A DNA stretch of 64,000 nt from Calothrix sp. C42_A2020_038 (GCA_015272395.1 JACYLQ010000034.1:1-64000); one strand, 5' to 3'; shown: positions 1-9,251, counted from the first letter of the stretch. The notes: a model not told the origin generated them from the sequence alone. A program made the numbers and translations.

Positions 1-58
1 CCAAAGGTACTGAGCCACCCCCACCCAAAGGTACTGAGCCACCCCCACCCAAAGGCAT
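1..58 (-). repeat. 24-bp tandem repeat, about 2.3 copies, cut by window edge
   Basis: The AAAGG core recurs at 3-7, 27-31 and 51-55, an exact 24-bp period. The array probably continues left of the window. Because 24 is a multiple of three it is open on the minus strand: an ATG at 58-56, preceded by GAAGG, would read MPLGGGGSV followed by repeats of PLGGGGSV. Low-complexity repeats of this kind often give spurious ORFs in cyanobacteria, so this is called a repeat and not a gene. Confidence 0.75.
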
Positions 59-313
59 GTAGCGCCTTCAAGAATCTGTTAAAATATTTTGCTGATTCTG
101 ACCAGGGAGATTTTGGATTATTTTCGTTATCCCACAATCCACTATACCTCCCCAAACATGAATTACGGGCAACTTAACGGTGCTGAGTGGTGTTATCCCT
201 ATCGCACTATGCACTTTACATTGGTTTTCAAGCATATCGCACACATTTGAAAACCATGAATCTCGGCTAGATTAGAATTTTTGGTATTGCTGAATCCAGG
301 TATGAATTCGGAT

Positions 314-342
314 GTAAAGACGTAACATTGCTACGTCTTTAC
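314..342. repeat. dispersed palindromic repeat (perfect 11-bp stem)
   Basis: GTAAAGACGTA (314-324) pairs perfectly with TACGTCTTTAC (332-342) across a 7-nt loop. Palindromes built on an A-rich GAGACGT/ACGTCTC-like stem are dispersed at high copy in Nostocales genomes, and this fits that type. It lies about 130 bp before the methyltransferase start and could also act as an RNA hairpin in the leader. Confidence 0.6.
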
Positions 343-472
343 AAAGGTTTTAGTTTGTGTGTTTTCATATTTTTCATACATTAAATCAGCGATGCCAGAT
401 TTTGGATTTTGCTGGTGTAGCTTACTACGCCTGCAAAATCTCATCACCTTAATTAAAGGATAGTTTTCTGCC

Positions 473-1798
473 ATGAATTCAGTTGATCGTCTCAACGCGA
501 TTCTTCAGCAATACGAAGGAGCTCCATATCCAGCAACTCCCATTGACGAACTAACTCAACCAGAACCTAATACCCTTTATCAACAAAACATAATAACACC
601 TTACTATTTACACCATCGTCGAGTTGTTAATTTAAAGAATAAAGTGATTCTCGATGTTGGGTGCGGTAGTGGATTAACTTCGTTAGTTCTGGCACTCGCA
701 AATCCAGACGCGCGGGTGATTGGAGTAGATGTATCACCAACTTCGATTGCAATGGCAAAAGCCCGAATCGCGCACCTAAAAAATCCACAAATAGAGTTTC
801 AAGTTCTTTCAGTCGAAGAACTACCACAATTGGGAAGGCAGTTTGACTACATCAACTGCGATGAGGTGCTTTACCTATTGCCTAATCCAATTGCTGGTCT
901 ACAAATGATGAAAGCTGTTTTAAAGCCCGATGGCATTATTCGGGCAAACCTGCATAGCGCAATCCAACGACAGCATTTTTACCGCGCGCAGGAGATGTTT
1001 GCACTAATGGGAGTATTTCATCAGGATGCAGGTGAAATCGAAACGGCACTGGTACGAGAAACCATGAGCGCTATGCCGAGTTGGGTTGATCTCAAAGCCA
1101 AAACCTGGACACCGGACGCACAAGGACAAGTGAGCGATCAAGTTATCCGCATGAATTATCTATTGCAAGGTGACAAAGGCTACACTATTCCCGATCTCTT
1201 TCATATGTTGGAATCGGTAGGGTTACGTTTAATTGAGATGGTAAACTGGCAGCAGTGGAATCTTGGATTACTGTTTGGTAAAATCGAGCAAATGCCTGCC
1301 TTTATTGGTTTAAGTTTACCTTCTCTTCCCTATTGCCAAAGGTTACATTTGTTTGAACTGATTCATCCAATTCACCGACTGCTCGATTTTTGGTGTACCC
1401 ATGCAGATGTGAAACCTGCTGTGCCTATGCCACTTCATCTCAATCTACCAAAGATCGAAAAATTTGACTGCGTTTTTATTCATCCTCAATTACAAACCTC
1501 CACAGTCCGGGATGCTATTTGTAATTGTGCAAAGCATAACCGTCCCTTTGCAATTGAGCCACACTTGTCAATTTTGGGTGCAAAAACAATTGTGATTGAT
1601 AGTGGCATTGCAGCTAGTCTCTTACCCTTGTGGGATGCACCTCAAACGGTTGAGGCGATCGCCAAACGTTGGCAGCAGGTTCGACCATTAAATTCTTGTA
1701 CATTAGAACCAACTTCTGAGGCTGAATCCTTGCGCGAAGTCACAGATTTATTAGAGACTCTCTTACCTGACCTGTATGTGATGGTCGAGAAATCCTGA
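473..1798 (+). CDS. class I SAM-dependent methyltransferase with C-terminal extension
   Basis: The 441-residue protein has a Rossmann-type methyltransferase core. Motif I (VILDVGCGSG, residues 58-67) binds SAM, the acidic motif GVDVS is near 84-88, and the region around NCDEVLYLLP corresponds to motif IV. The core ends by about residue 220. The second half is not recognised and may bind substrate. The ATG has an AAAGGA ribosome site about 12 bp upstream. Only 7 bp separate its stop from the TonB-receptor start, so the two are probably co-transcribed. The substrate is unknown; a small molecule or metallophore is an inference from the neighbour only. Confidence 0.85.
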   Translation: MNSVDRLNAILQQYEGAPYPATPIDELTQPEPNTLYQQNIITPYYLHHRRVVNLKNKVILDVGCGSGLTSLVLALANPDARVIGVDVSPTSIAMAKARIAHLKNPQIEFQVLSVEELPQLGRQFDYINCDEVLYLLPNPIAGLQMMKAVLKPDGIIRANLHSAIQRQHFYRAQEMFALMGVFHQDAGEIETALVRETMSAMPSWVDLKAKTWTPDAQGQVSDQVIRMNYLLQGDKGYTIPDLFHMLESVGLRLIEMVNWQQWNLGLLFGKIEQMPAFIGLSLPSLPYCQRLHLFELIHPIHRLLDFWCTHADVKPAVPMPLHLNLPKIEKFDCVFIHPQLQTSTVRDAICNCAKHNRPFAIEPHLSILGAKTIVIDSGIAASLLPLWDAPQTVEAIAKRWQQVRPLNSCTLEPTSEAESLREVTDLLETLLPDLYVMVEKS

Positions 1799-1805
1799 TA
1801 TTGAA

Positions 1806-3725
1806 ATGCAATTAGCAAGATTCGCGCTATTGGCTTCGGTAGTAATCTCTCCAATCGATCAGGGTGCAAGTGATTTGCTTCCCCTAGAAGCTAAATCTAT
1901 AAAAATAAGACCGTCTGAGAACTTCACCTCCAAAGAACAGGTGACAAAAAAAATATTTGCAGATGAATCAGAATCGACTCAAGAAACTTCTGTAGCACCC
2001 AGTAGTCCGCAAAACACATTTACTGCAATTTCAATCGCTGGAGTTACGGCGCCAATAGGTGGTCGTGCTGTCTTCAAATCAGAAGGATTCGATTATTTTG
2101 TAAGACACTATTTAGCAGGAACATCCAAGAAATTAGACTATAGTATTGATATTTCTAAGACATCTAATAATAGCAATTTTGATGCAGCAGGAAACTTACT
2201 CCCAAATGTTACATTTGGTCAAGATGACTCAGCACGACTTGATGTCTTCACAAGTGCGAATATTAGCTTAAGCAAAAAAGAGAACCTGCAAGTTGCACTT
2301 CGCTCAATTAAACAGTCATACAATGTCAAAGTTGTTCCAAATCAAGAGTTTTTACAGTCACCTGGACAACAATTATCAAGAGGAATTCGTCGCAGTGTGG
2401 TTGTAAACAATGCTCTTTCACCTGGAACAAGCTCTACTGATATAGATTTAAAATATACTAATAAAAATTTTTTAGGAAGTGTGTTGTCGCTTTCTAGTTA
2501 CTACCGTCGATTAAATTATGTTGAACGCAGTTTACTTGACAACCGTAATGGTTTCTTTGATGAGATTTTACGTCGAACTTTTGGTAGTGAGATAATCGAA
2601 GGAAAATTACAAGTAGAAACTCCTTTGTTTGATCGCGTTCGGTTGCAATGGGGTGCAGATTATAAACAACAAACTAAAGATGCCGTTAGATTTGAGTTAT
2701 TTGATAGACAAACATACGATCGCAGTGATGGAAGAATTGCTCAGAAAATCAGCGAAGTTGATTATGTACCATCTTACCAGTTAGGAAGTTTTGGGTTATT
2801 TACCCAAGCTAATTGGCAGATTAACAATCGCTTAAAACTAAGTGCTGGAGTTCGATACAATTTGCTGCGGCTAAACATTGAGGATTATACACCTCTGTAC
2901 GATAATGACTACAACCGCTACGAAGGCAATCCTATCTCAGGTAACACACTACAGTATGAAGATTTGTTGTTCAATGCTGGACTGAGCTATCAACTAACAT
3001 CAAAACTGCAATTATATACTGTGTTTGAGCAAGAATCTTTCATTCCTGACTACGGCTTTGATATTCTTAGTTTTCCTCCAAGAGACCTCAAAATTAATAC
3101 AACACTTACCCCTTTCCAACCCCAAAAAGTAAATACTTACAAATTGGGTCTTGAAGGTCAATGGCAACAATTTCAAGCAACTTTTGCTGCATTCTACCAA
3201 GACTCTAGTTTAGGCGCCGTTTACACAGCCACATCTAATGGTTCTTATGAAATAATTCGCGCTCCGCAGCGCAATTATGGTATTCAAGCCGCATTCAACT
3301 TTCAACCTTCAACTAAATGGCAGTTGGGTGCTATTTTAAATTATAGCCTTGGACAAAACGACCGAGATAAAAATGGCAAATATTTAGCTCTAAGCAGCTA
3401 TGAGGTATCACCCCTAACACTAACTGCATATATTGAAAATCAAACCTCTCCAGGATGGCGTAATCGGCTCCAAATGTCTCACATTAGTTCGCGCAAAGCT
3501 GGTTTTGAATCCGGAGCAGATGCATTACCAATATTAGGCTATACTGTTTTCGATTTATCTAGTACCTTTCAAATAGGTCGGGATGACATAACATTGAACA
3601 TTCAAAATCTCCTGAATCAATCCTATCAAACGGTTAATGCTCAACTTGACGGGTTTGCAGATGAAACACTGAACTTGCCTGGTAGAGGTAGAACAATTAG
3701 CTTGATCTATCGCATCCGATGGTAA
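1806..3725 (+). CDS. TonB-dependent receptor-like outer membrane beta-barrel, plug domain apparently missing
   Basis: The 639-residue protein starts with a signal-like hydrophobic segment (about residues 4-21). A low-complexity linker (about 30-70) leads directly into alternating amphipathic strands from about residue 75 to the end. The last strand finishes with an aromatic residue (ISLIYRIRW), the usual outer-membrane insertion signal, and C-terminal phrases such as LNIQNLLNQSY match TonB-dependent siderophore receptors. Those receptors normally carry a TonB box and a plug of about 120-150 residues before the barrel. I see neither, although the frame is intact throughout. It probably follows the upstream methyltransferase in one transcript. 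It could be a passive porin-like pore or a non-functional deletion product. Confidence 0.8.
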   Translation: MQLARFALLASVVISPIDQGASDLLPLEAKSIKIRPSENFTSKEQVTKKIFADESESTQETSVAPSSPQNTFTAISIAGVTAPIGGRAVFKSEGFDYFVRHYLAGTSKKLDYSIDISKTSNNSNFDAAGNLLPNVTFGQDDSARLDVFTSANISLSKKENLQVALRSIKQSYNVKVVPNQEFLQSPGQQLSRGIRRSVVVNNALSPGTSSTDIDLKYTNKNFLGSVLSLSSYYRRLNYVERSLLDNRNGFFDEILRRTFGSEIIEGKLQVETPLFDRVRLQWGADYKQQTKDAVRFELFDRQTYDRSDGRIAQKISEVDYVPSYQLGSFGLFTQANWQINNRLKLSAGVRYNLLRLNIEDYTPLYDNDYNRYEGNPISGNTLQYEDLLFNAGLSYQLTSKLQLYTVFEQESFIPDYGFDILSFPPRDLKINTTLTPFQPQKVNTYKLGLEGQWQQFQATFAAFYQDSSLGAVYTATSNGSYEIIRAPQRNYGIQAAFNFQPSTKWQLGAILNYSLGQNDRDKNGKYLALSSYEVSPLTLTAYIENQTSPGWRNRLQMSHISSRKAGFESGADALPILGYTVFDLSSTFQIGRDDITLNIQNLLNQSYQTVNAQLDGFADETLNLPGRGRTISLIYRIRW

Positions 3726-3853
3726 ATTCAAAAATTTTTATTAAGTTTTATTAAGTTTAGTTTGACTAAGTTTAATCTTGCAGTACAAATATATTATAAA
3801 AACAAGTAATCAAATCGTTTATTAAAAATGATTAGTAGTTTTACTGAATTTGA

Positions 3854-4210
3854 ACTTTAAGACTTGAAGACAGTATTTTATTCCTTTGTAGTCCACGTTT
3901 AACACGAGAGTTGGGAGAAAACGCAATCTCACAACTCAAACAGGAAACTGGGGTCGAAGAGGCACCATCAGTATTTGAACTTGTTCGACGTTTGGTACAC
4001 TATTACCGTGCGACACTTACAGGTTTACCGAGTTGGATAGAAAATTTCGTCATCACAGGTTATGGTCATTACGCCACTTTATTACCCCAAGCATTTGCAG
4101 ATCGAGGAACAACACCCGAACAAATTGCTGGAATGTTAGGGTTTATTTTTACTTTGGAAAGTTTAGCATTATCAATTGGTTGTAACCGTAGTCAGTGCTA
4201 TACTTCTCCA
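3854..4210 (+). pseudogene. gene remnant, possibly C-terminal part of a DUF5682-type protein
   Basis: An open frame after the TGA at 3851 reads through RLTRELGENA, LPSWIENFV and MLGFIFTLESLALS to about 4210. It then drifts into non-homologous sequence that runs into the response regulator gene. It has protein-like composition but no proper start: TTG at 3911 is the first candidate, and the homologous-looking residues begin before it. The phrases resemble the late part of cyanobacterial DUF5682 proteins, recalled from memory and not searched. I treat it as a fragment left after deletion rather than a working 134-residue gene. Confidence 0.45.
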
Positions 4211-4277
4211 AGTTCAGCATCTACCCGCGCGAGTAATAACATAGTAGCGTTATGCACCGTCAACATTACCAAGGAAA

Positions 4278-4955
4278 ATGACAGCACATATACTGTTAGT
4301 AGAAGACGATGCTAAACTAGCTCGGTTTATCGAGTTAGAATTAACAAGCGAAGGCTATCAAGTCAGTGTCGCAAATGAAGGCATGACGGGAATGAGCATA
4401 GCACGCGAATCAACACCAGATTTAGCAATTTTAGATTGGATGGTTCCGGGTTTAACAGGAGTAGAAATATGTCGTCGTTTGCGAGCAACCGGGAGCAAAA
4501 TACCTGTTATCCTCTTAACAGCAAAAGATGAAGTCAGTGACCGTGTTACTGGTTTAGATGCTGGCGCCGATGATTATGTGATCAAACCTTTTAGCATCGA
4601 GGAACTTTTAGCCAGAGTGCGCGCGCACCTACGTCGAACTCAAGAAGATAGTTCAGATATATTACAATTTGAAGATTTACGGTTGAACCGTCGCACTCGT
4701 GAAGTATTTCGAGGAAGTCGAACGATTGAACTAACAGCGAAAGAATTTGACTTACTTGAGTATTTGATGAGCTATCCTCGTCAGGTATTTACAAGAGAGC
4801 AAATTTTAGAAAAAGTGTGGGGTTATGATTTTGTGGGAGACTCGAATGTGATAGAAGTTTATGTTCGTTACGTTCGCTTGAAGTTAGAAGAAAATAACGA
4901 AAAACGTCTAATTCAAACGGTGCGGGGTATTGGGTATGCACTGCGGGATAATTAA
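4278..4955 (+). CDS. OmpR/PhoB-family response regulator (RppA-like)
   Basis: The 225-residue protein has an N-terminal receiver domain: acidic pocket E9-D10-D11, phospho-acceptor D53 in LAILDWMVPG, T81 and K103 in VIKPF. A C-terminal winged helix follows (about 130-223), with KEFDLLEYLM and the typical ending VRGIGYALRDN. It should bind DNA as a phosphorylated dimer. The ATG is preceded by AAGGA at a good distance. The gene converges on a histidine kinase gene and the two stop codons overlap. The natural inference is that they form one two-component system in an unusual tail-to-tail layout. Similar regulators (RppA, NrsR) respond to redox or metals; the signal here is not known. Confidence 0.92.
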   Translation: MTAHILLVEDDAKLARFIELELTSEGYQVSVANEGMTGMSIARESTPDLAILDWMVPGLTGVEICRRLRATGSKIPVILLTAKDEVSDRVTGLDAGADDYVIKPFSIEELLARVRAHLRRTQEDSSDILQFEDLRLNRRTREVFRGSRTIELTAKEFDLLEYLMSYPRQVFTREQILEKVWGYDFVGDSNVIEVYVRYVRLKLEENNEKRLIQTVRGIGYALRDN

Positions 4956-6418
4956 TTTGAACAAGGTAAGATAACAGTAAATACACTACCTTCTCCAATT
5001 TGAGAGCGTACCATAACGTTACCATTCATGGCTTCGACAAAAGTTTTAACAATGGATAAACCCAAACCAGTGCTACCATTAGAACTACGGGCTTCGTCTA
5101 CGCGGTAGAATCGGTCAAAGATTCGGGATTGGTGTTGTAGAGGAATACCGTAGCCATTGTCACACACTTCAATTACGCCTTCATCTTGAATTTGTTTGAG
5201 TTTGATAGTTATGGGTGTGGCTTGATTAGAGTATTTGATGGCATTATCGATTAAGTTAAGTAAAACTTGTTTAAGTTTACTGCTATCTGCTTGTACAGTA
5301 ATAGTGTGAGCAGGCGCCTCGATTTTGATTTCGCGATGGCTATGTTTATATGCCATACCGACAACATCAGTAACTATGTCATTGAGGATACAGGATGCAA
5401 TATTAAATTGACCATACTTACTATCTGCTCGCATTAAATCGAGTAAATCTTGTAAGATTCTAATAGTGCGTTCAGCTTCACAAGCAGCTGTTTCCAAAGC
5501 TTCTTTTTGAATTTCTGTTAAATTTTGCTGTCTTCTCAATACGCTTTGTAGATATCCAGATACGATAGTTAAGGGTGTTCGCAGTTCATGAGAGATGTTA
5601 CTTGTAAACTGTCGCTCTTTGTCCCAAGCTTGGGATAATCGAGACAGCATCATATCAAAAGTTTGTGCGAGTTCTTTGACCTCAGTAGGTGCCTGGGTCA
5701 GGTGTAATTTAAAATCTAATTGAGACTTACCCAAATCTTCAGCTTGGATAGTTGCTGTCATTTGGCTGATTTGTCGTAAAGGTTGCAGAGAATGTTTGAT
5801 ATAAAATGCGATTACGATTGAGATGACTAAAAGGACTAAGAAACTGGCAATACCCACATTATTGAGCATGGTGATAAACATAGTTTGGTCACGGGTAATA
5901 TCTTGTGCAATAGAAACTTCACCCAATGACTGGTCTTTAACTCGTAATTCTTCACCGAATAAAACGAAATAGCGTCCTTTGACTGCGTAAACTTCGGCTT
6001 GAGCAGGCATTTGTGTGAGATAAATTAAGTCAGATAGGTTAGAAACGGATGTCGAATCAAGGTTATTAGACTTAGCTAAGATTTGATTTTTTTCTGGACT
6101 TCTAACCCATAGTAAAGTGAATTTATTGGTGCGATTATCGATAGCCTTTTGCAATGCTGTTTCAAGTGGTAGCATGTCACTATAAAGCTCGACATCACGG
6201 GGTAAACGCGAAGCTACTTCCTTGAGATTGTGTTTATGACTATCGATTAAAATTTGTTGCATTTTGAGACTAGTCCAGGTAGCAAGACTAGCTAGTCCAA
6301 AAGCAGAAACAGTAACAATACCAATTGTTAAACGAACTCGTAATGAAAAAGGGTCTATTTTCGGAAAAATTCGGCTTTGTCTATTCACTTTGGTAATTCC
6401 GGTTGAGGAGTGGGACAA
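4952..6418 (-). CDS. membrane sensor histidine kinase
   Basis: The 488-residue protein has a transmembrane helix at about 28-49, a periplasmic sensor region of about 130 residues and a second helix at about 185-207. A HAMP linker follows, then the H-box NISHELRTPLTIVSGYL (phospho-His near 276) and an HATPase domain with N-box NLIDNAIKYS, DNGYGIP and GSTGLGLSIVK. This is a complete EnvZ-type kinase. Its start overlaps the upstream DUF4079 gene by 34 bp, which indicates translational coupling. The partner is most likely the convergent response regulator at 4278-4955. Confidence 0.92.
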   Translation of the reverse strand: MSHSSTGITKVNRQSRIFPKIDPFSLRVRLTIGIVTVSAFGLASLATWTSLKMQQILIDSHKHNLKEVASRLPRDVELYSDMLPLETALQKAIDNRTNKFTLLWVRSPEKNQILAKSNNLDSTSVSNLSDLIYLTQMPAQAEVYAVKGRYFVLFGEELRVKDQSLGEVSIAQDITRDQTMFITMLNNVGIASFLVLLVISIVIAFYIKHSLQPLRQISQMTATIQAEDLGKSQLDFKLHLTQAPTEVKELAQTFDMMLSRLSQAWDKERQFTSNISHELRTPLTIVSGYLQSVLRRQQNLTEIQKEALETAACEAERTIRILQDLLDLMRADSKYGQFNIASCILNDIVTDVVGMAYKHSHREIKIEAPAHTITVQADSSKLKQVLLNLIDNAIKYSNQATPITIKLKQIQDEGVIEVCDNGYGIPLQHQSRIFDRFYRVDEARSSNGSTGLGLSIVKTFVEAMNGNVMVRSQIGEGSVFTVILPCSN

Positions 6419-7104
6419 GTTTTATTGACAAAATCGCATTTATAGACATAAGGTTCTTGCCAACTTAAAGGAATTTCTAACAAATCGCGCGTTCCTGTCA
6501 TTGATTGGCCGAGGAACAATAATAATGCAAAGCAATTTAAAATTGTGTGAATTATCCGCCAGCGATTTGACCTATCTTTATAAATTTCAGGAACAATAGC
6601 CAAGGAAAAAATCATGAGCATTGCTGCTGCCATACCAATATAGTAGTGTGACCAGTACCATTCGTGATCACGACGGAAGACTCCATCTTGAAAGCCTAAA
6701 ATGACTAGACCGGCGCCTGTGAGAGTTGCAAATACCGACCGCCACAACTTAGTATTAGCACGATAAAGAAATACCAGGGATACAATAGTAGCAGCAAACA
6801 TGAGCAGAATAAAAATAACTTGTAACGGTGCTTTGTTCCAGACTTGCTTGGTGATCATATTTTTGCCAATAGGATAAGCCAGTCCGATTAAGGTTAATCC
6901 TACGACTGCACCCGTTAACCAATTTCCTAATTGCTTATGTTCTAGACCGACAGAGGGAGGGATTTTGCTTTTAGTACCACTTTTACTTTGTAGGCGCCGT
7001 TGACGTGTTGCCCATGCAAAATTTGTGACGATACCAATTAAAGGAAAAACAAAGGCAACAGCAATGAAAGGATGAACAAGTGCCAGAAAATCTGTTAACT
7101 CCAT
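6385..7104 (-). CDS. DUF4079 family membrane protein
   Basis: The 239-residue integral membrane protein has about six hydrophobic helices, with LVHPFIAVAFVFPLIGIV at the N terminus and HYYIGMAAAMLMIFSLAIVPEI further on. This matches the cyanobacterial DUF4079 family. Paired histidines in helices recall cytochrome-b561-like haem sites, but function is unproven. It overlaps the histidine kinase by 34 bp and is first in that operon, so it may help the kinase sense membrane or redox state; that is an inference from context. Confidence 0.8.
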   Translation of the reverse strand: MELTDFLALVHPFIAVAFVFPLIGIVTNFAWATRQRRLQSKSGTKSKIPPSVGLEHKQLGNWLTGAVVGLTLIGLAYPIGKNMITKQVWNKAPLQVIFILLMFAATIVSLVFLYRANTKLWRSVFATLTGAGLVILGFQDGVFRRDHEWYWSHYYIGMAAAMLMIFSLAIVPEIYKDRSNRWRIIHTILNCFALLLFLGQSMTGTRDLLEIPLSWQEPYVYKCDFVNKTCPTPQPELPK

Positions 7105-7236
7105 AAAACTATCCTTTGGTAAATGTCCTTGGTTTTAACTATAAGGATAATCATGGAGCATATTTCCAAGAAATGAATGATTGGTAGCTGACAACTTGTA
7201 TAAATATCCAGAAGTTTTTTTTCAGCTTGTTCTCAT

Positions 7237-8541
7237 CTATTTCTCATACCCATCCCATCTCTTCACTGCACCATGGGAGTATTTATTGACCTGATGCTTG
7301 ACTGCATCATCCTGTCTAAAAATCAAACGAACAGGATGTTCGTGCGAAAAGTAAATCCATCCCCAACAGAGTAAAACATGAAGACGGTTAGAAAAACCAG
7401 GTAAAAACACAAGGTGAATGACTAACCACAATAGCCAAGCAGGAAAACCAGTCAATGTGACTTTACCCAGATTTGCAACTGCTGCATGGCGCCCAATAAT
7501 AAGCATTGAGCCTTGGTGTTGATAGCGTAAAGGTTGAGGATTTTTTCCTTTGATTTGCCGTAATATATTATTTGCAGCTGTTACACCCTGTTGCATTGCG
7601 ACAGGTGCCAACATTGGTAGTTGTTGATTTTGTGGTGATGCTAAATCTCCAACTGCATAGACTTGAGGATATTCAAGAGTTTGTAATGTTGGTAATACCT
7701 TAACCTGATGATTAGGATTTGTTAATAATCCCCATTGATTCAATTTTGGACTTCCTTCTACTCCCGCAGTCCAGATAACAGTGTGACAAGGAATAACGCG
7801 CGAGTCTTCTAGATGAACAGCGTTTTCTGTAACTCTAATAACACGAGAATTCAACTGAACATCAACTCCCAAACGCTGCAATTGCCACACAGCATAAATA
7901 CTCAAGTGTCTGGGCATGTCTGGAAGTAAACGCTCTCCTGAGTGTAACAATAGCACTCGGACTCGACTAAAATCTAAACCTGGATAATCTTTGATGAGTG
8001 TACCGTAGATTAGTGTCGCCACCTCACTTGCAATCTCAACTCCAGTGGCACCGCCTCCAACAATTATAAATGTCAAATGCTGCTGCTGTCGAGAGACGCG
8101 CGCTTCTTCTTGCCCGACTTCAAAACAATCTAAAATTCTATTACGTATATTTACTGAATCTTTTAGCGTTTTTAAGGTGAAACAATGTTCATAAGCACCA
8201 GGTACTCCAAAAAATTTAGAAGTACTACCACAGGCTAAAATCAGATAATCATAAGCAATTAAGTAATTATTAACTTCGAGAATTTGACTGGTTAAATTTA
8301 TTTTATTAACTTCGCTAGTAATAAACTTAATATTTTCATATTTCCGAATTAAATTCCGAATCGAAGTCACAACATGCTCTGGCGCCAGTCCACAGGTCGC
8401 TACTTGATGAATCAATGGTACAAATGTATGATAATTTTCACGATTAACTAGCAGTACCTCGCAAGGGGTATTACCCAAAGTACGCGCGGCCGACAGTCCA
8501 GCAAACCCCGCTCCCACAATCACTACTCGTTGACGTGTCAT
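7237..8541 (-). CDS. type II NADH dehydrogenase (NDH-2), FAD-dependent
   Basis: The 434-residue two-dinucleotide-binding flavoprotein has an N-terminal FAD motif VVIVGAGFAGLSAA (about 4-17), a second Rossmann motif FIIVGGGATGVEIASE (about 157-172) and a late FAD contact in VYAVGDLAS. A C-terminal hydrophobic stretch (PAWLLWLVIHLVFLPGF) fits peripheral attachment to the membrane. NDH-2 oxidises NAD(P)H and reduces plastoquinone without pumping protons. The MarR gene lies 248 bp upstream on the same strand and nested inverted repeats sit between them, so redox-linked control by MarR is plausible. Confidence 0.88.
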   Translation of the reverse strand: MTRQRVVIVGAGFAGLSAARTLGNTPCEVLLVNRENYHTFVPLIHQVATCGLAPEHVVTSIRNLIRKYENIKFITSEVNKINLTSQILEVNNYLIAYDYLILACGSTSKFFGVPGAYEHCFTLKTLKDSVNIRNRILDCFEVGQEEARVSRQQQHLTFIIVGGGATGVEIASEVATLIYGTLIKDYPGLDFSRVRVLLLHSGERLLPDMPRHLSIYAVWQLQRLGVDVQLNSRVIRVTENAVHLEDSRVIPCHTVIWTAGVEGSPKLNQWGLLTNPNHQVKVLPTLQTLEYPQVYAVGDLASPQNQQLPMLAPVAMQQGVTAANNILRQIKGKNPQPLRYQHQGSMLIIGRHAAVANLGKVTLTGFPAWLLWLVIHLVFLPGFSNRLHVLLCWGWIYFSHEHPVRLIFRQDDAVKHQVNKYSHGAVKRWDGYEK

Positions 8542-8650
8542 TACCCCCCAACTCCAAGCGCCTTAAAACATTTCTAAACAATAGTTATTTATTTCTACGA
8601 GTTATGTTATGTGCTAAAAAGCAGTTTTGCAACCCGGAAATTTCTAGTAT

Positions 8651-8705
8651 TTATAGCTAGCATAGACATCAATCTAGTTATTATCAACTAGGGTAATAGC
8701 TATAA
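8651..8705. promoter_or_regulatory. nested inverted repeats between MarR and NDH-2 genes
   Basis: TTATAGCTA (8651-8659) is inverted at 8697-8705 as TAGCTATAA. Inside this lies a second inverted repeat, CTAGTTattatcAACTAG (8674-8691). The structure is 110-165 bp upstream of the NDH-2 start and 85 bp downstream of the MarR stop. It may be an operator for NDH-2 or a poorly U-tracted terminator for the MarR gene. The symmetry is directly visible; the role is inferred. Confidence 0.4.
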
Positions 8706-8789
8706 ATAATACATGTAATTGGTAAAAGGAAAAGAGAGGTATTGGTTAAAAACGGTTAAGAGATAAATGTATTGAGAGGTAATGTGAAA

Positions 8790-9251
8790 TTATGGAAATA
8801 GGCTTCTGATTTTTTCGATGGCAAGGCGAATTTCTTCTATTTCTTCAATTTCGAGGGTAGCGAAACACTCTTTGAGGTATTCGATATGGGCAGGAAAGAC
8901 TTGTTCAAATAGCTTTTCACCTTCAGGAGTTAAAATCGCCAAAAAGCTACGACGGTCATTTGGAGGGACTTCGCGACGCACCAAACCTTTTTTTTCAAGA
9001 CGATCGATAATACCAGTTAGTTCTCCCTTTGTAGTCAAAGTCTTTTGAGCGAGCTTATTAAAAGCCATTCTAGGAGTATTGCCCAAAGTACAAATCACAT
9101 CGAATTGCGAAGCAGTTAAACCTAGCTGACGAATGTGAGCATCAGCATAACTACGATAAGCGTGGTATGCAAAAACTAGCGCGTTGAGGGTGGGAAGAAA
9201 AGCTTCATGCGCGGCAGTTTCTATTGCTTGTTTTTCATCGATTATGGTCAC
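8790..9251 (-). CDS. MarR-family transcriptional regulator
   Basis: The 153-residue protein has the MarR winged-helix core: LTASQFDVICTLGN and KLAQKTLTTKGELTGIIDRLEKKGLVRR (recognition helix and wing, about 45-100), with helical ends for dimerisation. The start is a GTG at 9251 (TIIDEKQAI follows); no strong Shine-Dalgarno sequence is visible. MarR proteins usually bind pseudo-palindromes near their own promoter, and GAGAATTTAATTCTC lies 76-90 bp upstream. NDH-2 is the next gene on the strand. The ligand is unknown. Confidence 0.88.
   Translation of the reverse strand: MTIIDEKQAIETAAHEAFLPTLNALVFAYHAYRSYADAHIRQLGLTASQFDVICTLGNTPRMAFNKLAQKTLTTKGELTGIIDRLEKKGLVRREVPPNDRRSFLAILTPEGEKLFEQVFPAHIEYLKECFATLEIEEIEEIRLAIEKIRSLFP

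Noticed and set aside
1-58. Minus-strand coding start with PLGGGGSV repeats
   Set aside because: Only 19 codons are visible and the sequence is a tandem repeat; reported as a repeat, not a gene.
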